11,012 nucleotides of DNA, from the NCBI GenBank assembly GCA_041589295.1, contig JBFHVZ010000139.1, forward strand, positions 1 to 11,012, written 5' to 3'. A model generated the notes under the pieces. It made no database searches and was not told the origin of the DNA. It saw nothing but the letters and a program-made list of their open reading frames with translations. Source of the stretch: Bermanella sp041589295 (lineage in GTDB: Bacteria; Pseudomonadota; Gammaproteobacteria; Pseudomonadales; Oceanobacteraceae). Position numbers and translations under genes: made by a program. Positions 1 to 6,888 of this stretch are shown piece after piece. Every line of letters begins with the position of its first letter. The first letter of the stretch is position 1.

Positions 1-23
1 AAACCCCTTCACTTTCATTTCGA

Positions 24-104
24 GTGTATTTTTCAGGTCGCCACAAGCACGTCCATGTGGGCTTCACGAGCGCTTCCATGCGCTCGAAATCCTGAAAAAC
101 ACAC
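24..104 (-). repeat. Palindromic element, copy 1 (outer stem with two inner hairpins)
   Basis: The arms GTGTATTTTTCAGG (24-37) and CCTGAAAAACACAC (91-104) are complementary at 13 of 14 positions. They enclose two hairpins: CGAGCGC-TTCCAT-GCGCTCG (67-86, perfect 7-bp stem) and a weaker one at 45-64 built on CACG-TCCA-TGTG. The outer pairing continues imperfectly to about 14-114. Reverse-complemented, this element aligns with the copy at 150-237 in layout and in the interior sequence (GAAGCCCACATGGA against CAAGGCCCCATGGA), so I place it on the minus strand relative to that copy. This looks like a REP/MITE-like or structured-RNA repeat. The structure is read directly from the sequence; the family name is unknown to me. 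Confidence 0.7.
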
Positions 105-149
105 ATCAAAATAAACGTTCGGGATTCCGCAAACGCAGTGATTATGCAG

Positions 150-237
150 CTTTTAGCTTTTTAAATGTGTCCTCGCCATGGATGGCGAGGTCAAGGCCCC
201 ATGGATGGGTTTACGCCGTCATTTAAAAAGCAAAAAG
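150..237 (+). repeat. Palindromic element, copy 2 (outer stem with two inner hairpins)
   Basis: The outer arms 150-167 and 220-237 pair at 17 of 18 positions, with a perfect 12-bp core GCTTTTTAAATG / CATTTAAAAAGC. Inside are the perfect hairpin CCTCGCC-ATGGAT-GGCGAGG (171-190) and a second hairpin CCC-ATGGAT-GGG (198-209), extended by GGC/GCC pairing at 195-197 with 215-217. Both loops are ATGGAT. Imperfect pairing continues outward to about 138-250 (GTGATT against AAATCAC). Folded, this is a three-way junction. It is the opposite-orientation relative of the copy at 24-104. No open frame of note runs through it, and its function is unknown. Confidence 0.75.
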
Positions 238-274
238 ATGGATAAATCACGGAAATAACTTTATCAGCAGCCTC

Positions 275-297
275 AAGCGGGCCACTGGCCCGCTTTT
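275..297 (+). terminator. Rho-independent terminator
   Basis: A perfect 9-bp GC-rich stem, AAGCGGGCC-ACT-GGCCCGCTT, is followed by TTTT and then a pyrimidine-rich stretch. The T run lies on the + strand side only, so it stops rightward transcription. Since 1-274 contains no gene, it ends a transcript that enters from before the window and reads through both palindromic elements as a 3' untranslated region. It also insulates the cellulose operon from that upstream gene. Confidence 0.85.
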
Positions 298-306
298 CTA
301 TTCTGT

Positions 307-335
307 TTGGATTGCTTGCTAATCGCTTTTATAAG
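307..335 (+). promoter_or_regulatory. Possible sigma-70 promoter of the cellulose operon
   Basis: TTGGAT (307-312) and TATAAG (330-335) are separated by 17 bp, directly after the upstream terminator. The -10 box matches consensus at 5 of 6 positions and the -35 box at only 3 of 6, so this is a candidate only. It would give a leader of about 150 nt before the cyclase start codon. Another possible -10, TATACT at 409-414, lacks a good -35. A sigma-54 or other alternative promoter is not excluded. Confidence 0.35.
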
Positions 336-377
336 CAAAGCGTCTCACGGTGTAGCAAAAGCGAACCAAAAATGTTT

Positions 378-401
378 GCCAGAGAACTGGCGTTTGGCCA
401 G
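378..401 (+). promoter_or_regulatory. Two mutually exclusive small hairpins in the operon leader
   Basis: GCCAG (378-382), CTGGC (387-391) and GCCAG (397-401) lie in a row. The middle segment can pair with the left one (loop AGAA) or the right one (loop GTTTG), but not both. The stems are only 5 bp, so a regulatory switch is speculative. The arrangement may be chance in GC-balanced DNA. Confidence 0.25.
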
Positions 402-427
402 CTTGGCCTATACTTCTGCTAGGGTGT

Positions 428-444
428 CACGTTGTTTCAACGTG
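428..444. promoter_or_regulatory. Perfect palindrome, possible operator
   Basis: CACGTTG-TTT-CAACGTG is a perfect 7-bp inverted repeat with a 3-bp spacer, about 50 bp upstream of the cyclase start. It has the size and symmetry expected of a dimeric regulator's binding site. It is not followed by a T run within the next 25 bases, so it is unlikely to be a terminator. I do not recognise a specific regulator consensus. Confidence 0.4.
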
Positions 445-495
445 CTTACCAAAGTCCAGTACAGTTCCCGTTTTTTTATACCAAAGGGATGGCTT

Positions 496-1332
496 ATGAG
501 CAGTGAAGCCCCGACCAACCTAGGCCAAGGCCCCATGTTAGCCGACGATCTCGACGCCGAAGCGTTGCTTGCTCAGCGCCAGCAAATTGAAGAAACCTTC
601 AAAAGCAAATTTGTCCGTACCGTCACTGTCATGTTTACCGACCTGAAAGGGTCAACCACCATTACCGAAGAGCAAGGGGATCTAGCCACCCGCGAGCTGC
701 TTAAAACCCACAACGACATGCTGTTTCCGCTAATCGAAAAACACCACGGGAAATTAGTGAAAACCATGGGTGATGGCACCATGTCGTACTTCGAACAAGC
801 ACAAGACGCAGCGCGCACAGCGTTGGCGTTTCAAACGGCAGTGTACGAATACAACCGTGTGAATAAACCCAAGGTGCCAATACAAGTGCGCATTGGTATT
901 AATACGGGTGAGGGGATTGTCGAAAAAGACGATGTGTACGGCGACGTTGTGAACGTCGCCTCGCGATTCGAATCCATTGCGGATGCTGGGGAAGTGTATT
1001 TATCAAAAACCAGTTACGACGCCCTAGAAGACCCCCACGAATTTTATTGTCGTATGATCCGTACCGCGCACTTAAAGGGCAAAAAAGACGATGTCGAAGT
1101 GTATAAGGCTTTTTGGTTAGATTCCGAGATCGAAGAAGACCAGGCCGAAGTGGCCGCCTCTCAACAAAAAGGTAAAAAAGTTGGGCAGCGTGGGGCTCAC
1201 TCGTATGTGCGTATCGGCGTTTGGCTTTTGTTAATGGTCGGAATTGTTTACGGCGTCATGCAATTTACGTTGTTGACCGAAGGCAATAGCAAAAAAGTCG
1301 AAACCCGATCCACCATTCATCATTTGGAATAG
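496..1332 (+). CDS. Class III adenylate/guanylate cyclase with C-terminal membrane anchor
   Basis: This 278-residue protein makes a cyclic nucleotide, cAMP or cGMP, from ATP or GTP. A class III cyclase domain spans about residues 40-208. The expected catalytic residues are visible: metal-binding D49 (FTDLKGS) and D93 (KTMGDG), base-recognising K89 and D146 (DVYG), and transition-state N153 and R157 (VVNVASR). The Lys/Asp pair favours ATP, but specificity cannot be settled by eye. An acidic stretch (210-218) and a basic stretch (225-232) lead to one hydrophobic segment at about 238-260 and a short polar tail, suggesting a tail-anchored inner-membrane enzyme with its catalytic domain in the cytoplasm. 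I chose ATG 496 because AAAGGGA sits 6 bp upstream and the domain begins soon after; the frame is open back to 307 but that part looks non-coding. Only 21 bp separate it from bcsA with no terminator, so the two are probably cotranscribed. Confidence 0.88.
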   Translation: MSSEAPTNLGQGPMLADDLDAEALLAQRQQIEETFKSKFVRTVTVMFTDLKGSTTITEEQGDLATRELLKTHNDMLFPLIEKHHGKLVKTMGDGTMSYFEQAQDAARTALAFQTAVYEYNRVNKPKVPIQVRIGINTGEGIVEKDDVYGDVVNVASRFESIADAGEVYLSKTSYDALEDPHEFYCRMIRTAHLKGKKDDVEVYKAFWLDSEIEEDQAEVAASQQKGKKVGQRGAHSYVRIGVWLLLMVGIVYGVMQFTLLTEGNSKKVETRSTIHHLE

Positions 1333-1342
1333 CGCTCGCGCT

Positions 1343-1356
1343 GAGGTGATGGTTTG
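1343..1356 (+). promoter_or_regulatory. Ribosome binding site deciding the TTG start of bcsA
   Basis: GAGGTGA (1343-1349) is a strong Shine-Dalgarno sequence 4 bp before TTG at 1354. The only nearby ATG (1349) is in another frame, and no in-frame ATG or GTG lies closer, so TTG is the best-supported initiation codon. Confidence 0.6.
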
Positions 1357-3666
1357 CAGGGCGATAAAACCCTACCCAATAACAATAATACTTTATTGTT
1401 GAATCGTGCATTAACCTACCCACTAACGGTATTTGCTTTAACCGCGTTAGCAACTTACCTGTATTTTGCTGCAGCCGATTTAACCGATACCCAGCAAGGC
1501 ATTCTAGCTTGGTCATTGCTGCTGGTAATTTTTTTCGCCGCGCGTATGCCGCGCATCAATAAACAGCTTTGGGTGCGCATTGCATTTCTGTTGATCGCCG
1601 CCTTTATTACTTTGCGATATCTCATCTGGCGCGCTACCAGCACACTGGTCTATACAGGCCCAGTGGATTTCTTTTTTATGTCCTTGCTGTACATTGCCGA
1701 ACTGGAAGTGGCATTGGTGTACATCATTAATATGTTCACCAATGTGTATCCGCTAGAGCGTCCCGCCGTGGCGCTACCGAAGGATGAGTCCACTTGGCCC
1801 ACTGTGGATATTTTCTTACCCACTTACACCGAGGACCCTGACTTGGTGCGTATTACCGCCACGGCAGCCACGCAAATTGACTACCCCAAAGATAAATTAA
1901 ATATTTATATTCTGGACGATGGCAGCACAGATGCTCGATGCCAGCATCCGCAATTGGGCAGCGGTGCTCATTATCGACGGCGCAAACTGAAAGCAGTGGC
2001 CGATAAATTAGGTATTGGCTACATCGCACGCAAAGAAAACAAGCACGCCAAAGCCGGAAACATCAATTACGCCTTGGCACGTACCGACGGCGAAATCGTC
2101 TTGGTGTTGGACTGCGACCATGTTCCCGCCCATGACATTTTACAGCACACAGTGGGGTGGTTTTTTAAAGATCCAAAACTATGCCTTGTGCAAACGCCGC
2201 ACTTTTTTATTAACCCTGATCCATTAGAAAAAAATCTAGGCAGTTTTCACAAAGCACCTAGCGAAAACGAAATGTTTTACCGTGGCATTCAACCGGCCAT
2301 AGATTTTTGGGACGCCTCGTTTTTCTGCGGATCTGCCGCTTTGTTACGACGCACGGCGTTAGAAGAAGTTGGCGGCATTGTAGGTGAAACCATTACCGAG
2401 GACTGCGAAACGTCCATTAATTTGCATGCTCTTGGGTATCACAGTGTTTACGTGGGTCGGCCCATGGTGTGTGGTTTATCGCCAGAAACATTTGAGGATT
2501 TTTTATTGCAACGTACCCGCTGGTGTCAGGGCATGTTGCAATTGTTTTTTTTGAATAATCCTACGTTTAAAAAGGGGCTGACGTTTGCCCAGCGGGTGTG
2601 TTACACCAGCTTTTATATGTACTGGTTTTTTGGGTTTGCGCGTTTTATGTTTTTCGTGGCGCCCAGTTTGTATTTATTGTTTGGCATTCAAATTTACCAT
2701 GCGTCTCTGCAAGAGGCCTTGGTGTATGTGGTGCCACATATCTTTGGTAGCCTAATTACCATGCGCTATTTATTTGGTAAGTATCGCTGGCCGCTGTTCT
2801 CCGAACTCTATGAAAGCGTACAAGGCCTGTTTTTATTGCCTGCGGTAATCGGTGTGGTGGAGAACCCAAAAGCCCCGACGTTCAAAGTCACACCCAAAGG
2901 TAAGACGTTAGATAATGACTTTTTAAGTCCGTTAGCTGGGCCGTTTTATTTAATGTTTTCGATAATGGTTTTATCCATTCCCACAGCCATTTATCAATGG
3001 GTGTATAACCCCTATGCGCAAGACGGCATTATTATCTGTTTAGTGTGGTTGACCATTAACTTGGTGTTGACGTTCAGTGCGCTGGGTGTGTTTTGGGAGC
3101 GTCAACAAGTACGCACCTACCCAAGGGCGTGGGCCGATGGCCCTGCTGGTATGTCGGATGTAATGGGGCGCGAACTGGGCACAGGTCGCCTGCACGATTT
3201 GTCCATGTCTGGCGTTGGGATTGTGGTGGTACCCAAGGCTCGGCTCGACTTAAACGAGGAATATGTCATTACTACGTACAGTAGTTGGGGGCGTGAGTAC
3301 AAGTTACGCGCCAAACTGAAATTTCAGCGGCCAGTGAAAGACGGTGTGTATTGCGGTATGGCGTTTAAAAACATGGAAGAAAATTACGAAGACCTAGTCA
3401 GCCTCGTCTATGGCGACTCGCAGCGGTGGGTGGACTTTTGGAACCGCGAAACCGTGCAACCCTCGCTATTTGATATTGCTCAACTATTCTTAAAAATGGG
3501 TATGTACGGCGTGAGCCACAGTGTCACCGGTGTGGCGTCTTTGCTGCGGTACTACGGAAGAATTCTAATGGCGCTATGGAGGCACCTAAGTGAAGGCATG
3601 GGGCACTATTATATTGCTGTTAAGTCTGTGCCTGCGCGTGCCCGTCGTAAACGCCGAGACTCTTAA
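1354..3666 (+). CDS. bcsA: Cellulose synthase catalytic subunit BcsA (UDP-forming), c-di-GMP activated
   Basis: BcsA polymerises UDP-glucose into beta-1,4-glucan and pushes the chain through its own inner-membrane channel. The protein has 770 residues, within the usual range. Several N-terminal membrane segments (about 21-130) precede the GT2 domain, which shows DDG (188-190), DCD (253-255), QTPHFF (280-285), FFCGSAA (323-329), TED (348-350) and QRTRW (386-390): substrate, metal, catalytic-base and acceptor motifs in the right order. More membrane segments lie at about 415-580. The C-terminal PilZ domain keeps both c-di-GMP motifs, RTYPR (587-591) and DLSMSG (615-620), so activation by c-di-GMP is expected. 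The tail ends in a very basic run (RARRKRR). Translation starts at TTG with a strong ribosome binding site. The last 77 bp overlap bcsB. Confidence 0.97.
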   Translation: MQGDKTLPNNNNTLLLNRALTYPLTVFALTALATYLYFAAADLTDTQQGILAWSLLLVIFFAARMPRINKQLWVRIAFLLIAAFITLRYLIWRATSTLVYTGPVDFFFMSLLYIAELEVALVYIINMFTNVYPLERPAVALPKDESTWPTVDIFLPTYTEDPDLVRITATAATQIDYPKDKLNIYILDDGSTDARCQHPQLGSGAHYRRRKLKAVADKLGIGYIARKENKHAKAGNINYALARTDGEIVLVLDCDHVPAHDILQHTVGWFFKDPKLCLVQTPHFFINPDPLEKNLGSFHKAPSENEMFYRGIQPAIDFWDASFFCGSAALLRRTALEEVGGIVGETITEDCETSINLHALGYHSVYVGRPMVCGLSPETFEDFLLQRTRWCQGMLQLFFLNNPTFKKGLTFAQRVCYTSFYMYWFFGFARFMFFVAPSLYLLFGIQIYHASLQEALVYVVPHIFGSLITMRYLFGKYRWPLFSELYESVQGLFLLPAVIGVVENPKAPTFKVTPKGKTLDNDFLSPLAGPFYLMFSIMVLSIPTAIYQWVYNPYAQDGIIICLVWLTINLVLTFSALGVFWERQQVRTYPRAWADGPAGMSDVMGRELGTGRLHDLSMSGVGIVVVPKARLDLNEEYVITTYSSWGREYKLRAKLKFQRPVKDGVYCGMAFKNMEENYEDLVSLVYGDSQRWVDFWNRETVQPSLFDIAQLFLKMGMYGVSHSVTGVASLLRYYGRILMALWRHLSEGMGHYYIAVKSVPARARRKRRDS
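3578..3592 (+). promoter_or_regulatory. Ribosome binding site deciding the GTG start of bcsB inside bcsA
   Basis: GGAGG (3578-3582) lies 7 bp before GTG at 3590, still within the bcsA frame. Starting here gives a complete signal peptide. The next in-frame ATG (3706), beyond the bcsA stop, would remove it, so the internal GTG is strongly favoured. Confidence 0.7.
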
Positions 3667-5827
3667 TATTCCCCTGTACAAATTGGCCGATGCAAAAGCG
3701 GTGAACATGCGCTGTACGGGCAGTGAACACAGCATCGTATTGCCCATTCCCAAACGTTGGAAGGTCAATAAGGCCACCTTGAATTTTCGCTATCAAAATT
3801 CATCGGCCTTGCTTAAGCGTACCTCGCAATTAGAAATGCTGTTGAACGACGTGCCACTTGCACAAATTCGTCTGGACCCTTTATCGAGTAAGGGTACGGT
3901 TAAGCTTGATTTACCTCCCGTGTTGCTTGAAAGCGATTTTAATCGTTTAACCTTCCGCGTTGCGCAGCATTACAGTACGCAATGCGAAAATCCCTGTGCG
4001 CCAGAATTATGGACACGCATCGAACTAGACGATGCCTCCATCGAACTGGATTACGAATATCGTGATGTGCCGCTGAGAATTTCAGCCGTGTCGGATTTTT
4101 TGTTTGACCCTAAATTATTTCCCGAACCCCAATTAAACATAGTCACCGAAACACTGAGTGATGAAGACCTAACAGCCGCAACGATTGTGGCTTCGGGTGT
4201 TGCCCTACGTTACGAATTCCGCAAGACCTTGTTTTCCACCTCCGAGTCATTAGAGCAGGGCAAAGATAATGTTTTAGTGGGCAGTCACGAGTTCATTAAG
4301 CGGGTAATGGATTATTACGAACTGCCCTACGAAGCCAGTGGCCCTTACTTGCGCGTATTGCACATGCCCAAGCGTGTGCAGGTTACGCGCACCAATCGCG
4401 AAGGAAAAAAAGAAACGGTTGAAGTAACCCGTTTTGATAAGCGCTTTGGGTTGATTTTAATCGCGGGTGAAACCGCAGAGCAGATTAAAGTAGCGGCGGA
4501 AACCATGGATATTTTAAGCATACCGTTTCCTGATTCTGCCGAGATGCAGGTTAAGGGCTTTTCAATGCCGAAAATCGCGCAATATTCGGGCAAGAAAATG
4601 CTAACCACGGATCGCTTGTATCGGTTAAACAATCTTAACTTTTTTAGCCACACCTTTAAGGGTATGAGTTCGGATAAGGCGCAATTGATTTTTAGAGTGC
4701 CAGCGGACTTTCGGGTTAAGCCAAACCAATACGTCAAACTCAGTTTAGACTTTTCGTTTGGTGCAGGCATGCGCGCCGATTCCAGTTTAAATATTATATT
4801 AAACGGCAATCACGTAAACGCCATTCACATTAATGACGAACAGGGGGGACTGTTTAACGATTACGAGATCAATCTGCCAACCCATTTATTCAAAGGCGGC
4901 GAAAATATTTTAGAATTTGAAGCCGTACTCACACCGTTGATTACCGAGCGCTGCGGGTTTATCCAGCAAGAAAATTTATTTTTAACCTTGTTTGATAGCT
5001 CAACGCTGGTGTTTCCTTCAATGCCGCATCGTGTCGAAATGCCTAACTTAGAGCTGTTGTTTGTTAATGGCTTTCCTTATACCCGTTGGCCTGACGGTTA
5101 CGAAACCTTGGTTTCGCTTGCGGCGCCATCGCGCTCTAATTTGACGTTAGCGCTTAATTTAGTGGGTATTTTAACGCAGAAAAATGGTTACCCATTGTTT
5201 GGATTAGAAGTCAGCAACCAAGTACCCGATCACTATGATGGCGAGGTGGTGGTTGTCGGTGAAGTAGCGCAAGTGGAAAACGAATGGTTAAGTCGAGCAC
5301 CGCTAAGGTTAGGGGAATTTAATCATGTCCCTTATCCGGTGTTTGAAAGCTGGGACGAACGCTCGTCACTAGCCTTTAGTATTCAACGCAGTGAAATGGG
5401 TGATCATCAAGGCATGATCACTCAATTCGAATCGCCGTTTAAAATTGGCCGTACCATGACCTTATTTACGGCCAAAACCACACAGGGTATCGAACGATTA
5501 AGTGATGCGTTGTGGGAGTTTTCGGTACAAGGCGCAGCGCGGGGTGATTTGATGCTCATTGACTACGTCTTTAATCCAAATCAATTTGAACGATTTGGCG
5601 ACGGTCGAGACTTTCGTGTAACGGCGCTGCAAGCAGGTAAAACCTTCTATACCGGCAAGGGTGGCTCGGTAAACCCAGTACAGTTTTATTTAGATTTATA
5701 CCCTTGGTTGTATTGGGTTGCCCTAGCTGTTTGTGGTGCTTTGCTGGTGCTGCTGATTTATTGGTGGTTGGTGCGTCAGCGTCAACGGCGTTTAGCGCAA
5801 AGTCATTTAGACGATCATCATGAGTGA
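3590..5827 (+). CDS. bcsB: Cellulose synthase periplasmic regulatory subunit BcsB
   Basis: BcsB is the periplasmic partner of BcsA; it is needed for synthase activity and carries the nascent glucan towards the outer membrane. The 745-residue protein is close to the family's usual length. It begins with a signal peptide cleaved probably after A22 (VPVVNA|ET). A long beta-rich periplasmic region follows, matching the repeated carbohydrate-binding and flavodoxin-like domains known for the family. One C-terminal transmembrane segment lies at about 706-728, followed by a basic, then acidic and His-rich cytoplasmic tail (DDHHE). In solved BcsA-BcsB structures this C-terminal anchor packs against BcsA. 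The gene starts at GTG 3590 within bcsA in the +1 frame, so the two subunits are likely translationally coupled. Its stop codon overlaps the bcsZ start. Confidence 0.96.
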   Translation: MKAWGTIILLLSLCLRVPVVNAETLNIPLYKLADAKAVNMRCTGSEHSIVLPIPKRWKVNKATLNFRYQNSSALLKRTSQLEMLLNDVPLAQIRLDPLSSKGTVKLDLPPVLLESDFNRLTFRVAQHYSTQCENPCAPELWTRIELDDASIELDYEYRDVPLRISAVSDFLFDPKLFPEPQLNIVTETLSDEDLTAATIVASGVALRYEFRKTLFSTSESLEQGKDNVLVGSHEFIKRVMDYYELPYEASGPYLRVLHMPKRVQVTRTNREGKKETVEVTRFDKRFGLILIAGETAEQIKVAAETMDILSIPFPDSAEMQVKGFSMPKIAQYSGKKMLTTDRLYRLNNLNFFSHTFKGMSSDKAQLIFRVPADFRVKPNQYVKLSLDFSFGAGMRADSSLNIILNGNHVNAIHINDEQGGLFNDYEINLPTHLFKGGENILEFEAVLTPLITERCGFIQQENLFLTLFDSSTLVFPSMPHRVEMPNLELLFVNGFPYTRWPDGYETLVSLAAPSRSNLTLALNLVGILTQKNGYPLFGLEVSNQVPDHYDGEVVVVGEVAQVENEWLSRAPLRLGEFNHVPYPVFESWDERSSLAFSIQRSEMGDHQGMITQFESPFKIGRTMTLFTAKTTQGIERLSDALWEFSVQGAARGDLMLIDYVFNPNQFERFGDGRDFRVTALQAGKTFYTGKGGSVNPVQFYLDLYPWLYWVALAVCGALLVLLIYWWLVRQRQRRLAQSHLDDHHE

Positions 5828-6888
5828 TGCCCATGAAGGGATGGTTGAACCGACTCATCAACAGCCTAATGTTATGTGCGTTGTGTGTTGTACTTCCCGC
5901 AACCGCACAGCCTTCGTTATGGCAGTACTTCAAGCAAACTTTTGTCACGTCTGAGGGTCGCGTTGTCGACACATACCAAGCCAATATCAGTCACAGTGAA
6001 GGACAAGGTTATGGTTTACTTTTAGCCGTTAAGTACCATGATCTTGCTGCGTTTAAGCGCATTTGGCAGTGGACGCAAACCACCCTGCAAGTTCGGGACG
6101 ACAAACTATTCGCATGGAAATACCGCGAAGACTCTCCGCACAAAGGCAATATCGCCGATTCAAATAATGCCACCGATGGCGACTTGTTGATTGCATGGGC
6201 ATTGCTGCGTGCTGCCGAGACATGGCAACAACCGCAATTCAAACAACAAGCACAAGCCATACAGCGTGACCTCATCGAAAAAACGTTAGTCGAACACGGT
6301 GGCCGACTTTTTTTACTGCCAGCGAGTTATGGTTTCGATCACGATAAATCGCTGCGTTTAAATCCTTCTTATTTGGTTTTCCCTGCGTATCAGGCCATGG
6401 CCAATGCGTTTGCTGGTCCTTGGCAACGGTTGTTAGAAGACAGTGCTTGGTTGCTGGAAGTCAGCTTGCACCATGACCTCGCTTTGCCCAGCGACTGGGT
6501 CACGTTAGAACGTCACACGGGGCGAGTGCATTTGGATGAGCAGTTTTCGGCCGAAGCCATTCGAGTTTGGTTATACGCTGCGTTGGCAAACGAAACTGCT
6601 GCGGAGCGCTATCCGGGCTTTCGTTATTGGCAGCGCTTTTATCAACAGCAAGGCCACTATCCAGATCGCTTTGATCCAAAGCGTTTGAAATTCGAAGGCT
6701 ACGCTATGCCGGGTTACTGGGCGGTCAGTGCTCGCGTGTTAGAACAGCAAGGTATCTCTGCTGAGTCGGTGTGGCAACAAGCTCATCAACGGCTGTTAAA
6801 AGAAGCCAATAACTACTATTCAACCGCGCTTTATTTATTGGCGTTGCCGCAAAACAGCCGCTGGCTGTATGGGAAGCCGAGCTTATGA
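5824..6888 (+). CDS. bcsZ: Periplasmic endo-1,4-beta-glucanase BcsZ (GH8 cellulase)
   Basis: BcsZ is a glycoside hydrolase family 8 enzyme that cuts beta-1,4-glucan in the periplasm and tunes cellulose export. The 354-residue product has a signal peptide ending near ATAQP (about residue 28). It keeps the general acid in HSEGQGYG (E59, matching E55 of E. coli BcsZ) and the conserved NNATDGD motif (114-120). At the catalytic-base position the usual YDAIRV (D243 in E. coli) reads AEAIRV, putting Glu at residue 244 (codon GAA, 6553-6555). This could alter or weaken activity. The start is uncertain: GTG 5824 overlaps the bcsB stop as GTGA, and ATG 5827 and ATG 5833 are in the same frame; none has a strong ribosome binding site, which suggests translational coupling. 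Its stop overlaps the bcsC ATG. Confidence 0.93.
   Translation: MMPMKGWLNRLINSLMLCALCVVLPATAQPSLWQYFKQTFVTSEGRVVDTYQANISHSEGQGYGLLLAVKYHDLAAFKRIWQWTQTTLQVRDDKLFAWKYREDSPHKGNIADSNNATDGDLLIAWALLRAAETWQQPQFKQQAQAIQRDLIEKTLVEHGGRLFLLPASYGFDHDKSLRLNPSYLVFPAYQAMANAFAGPWQRLLEDSAWLLEVSLHHDLALPSDWVTLERHTGRVHLDEQFSAEAIRVWLYAALANETAAERYPGFRYWQRFYQQQGHYPDRFDPKRLKFEGYAMPGYWAVSARVLEQQGISAESVWQQAHQRLLKEANNYYSTALYLLALPQNSRWLYGKPSL

Noticed and set aside
24..237. CRISPR array or tRNA-like cloverleaf
   Set aside because: There are only two copies, in opposite orientation and with diverged arms, with no regular spacers. The folded form lacks the tRNA arm lengths and T-loop sequence.
307..495. In-frame extension of the cyclase back to a TTG at 307
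   Set aside because: The 63 extra residues look like no domain, the TTG lacks a convincing ribosome binding site, and this stretch holds the operon control signals. ATG 496 has a good AAAGGGA upstream.
4345..4809. 154-codon open frame on the minus strand
   Set aside because: It lies wholly antisense to bcsB, has no recognisable domain, and is a shadow of the strong bcsB coding frame.
5571..5984. 137-codon open frame on the minus strand across the bcsB/bcsZ junction
   Set aside because: It is antisense to the BcsB membrane anchor and BcsZ signal peptide, with no family features or plausible promoter.
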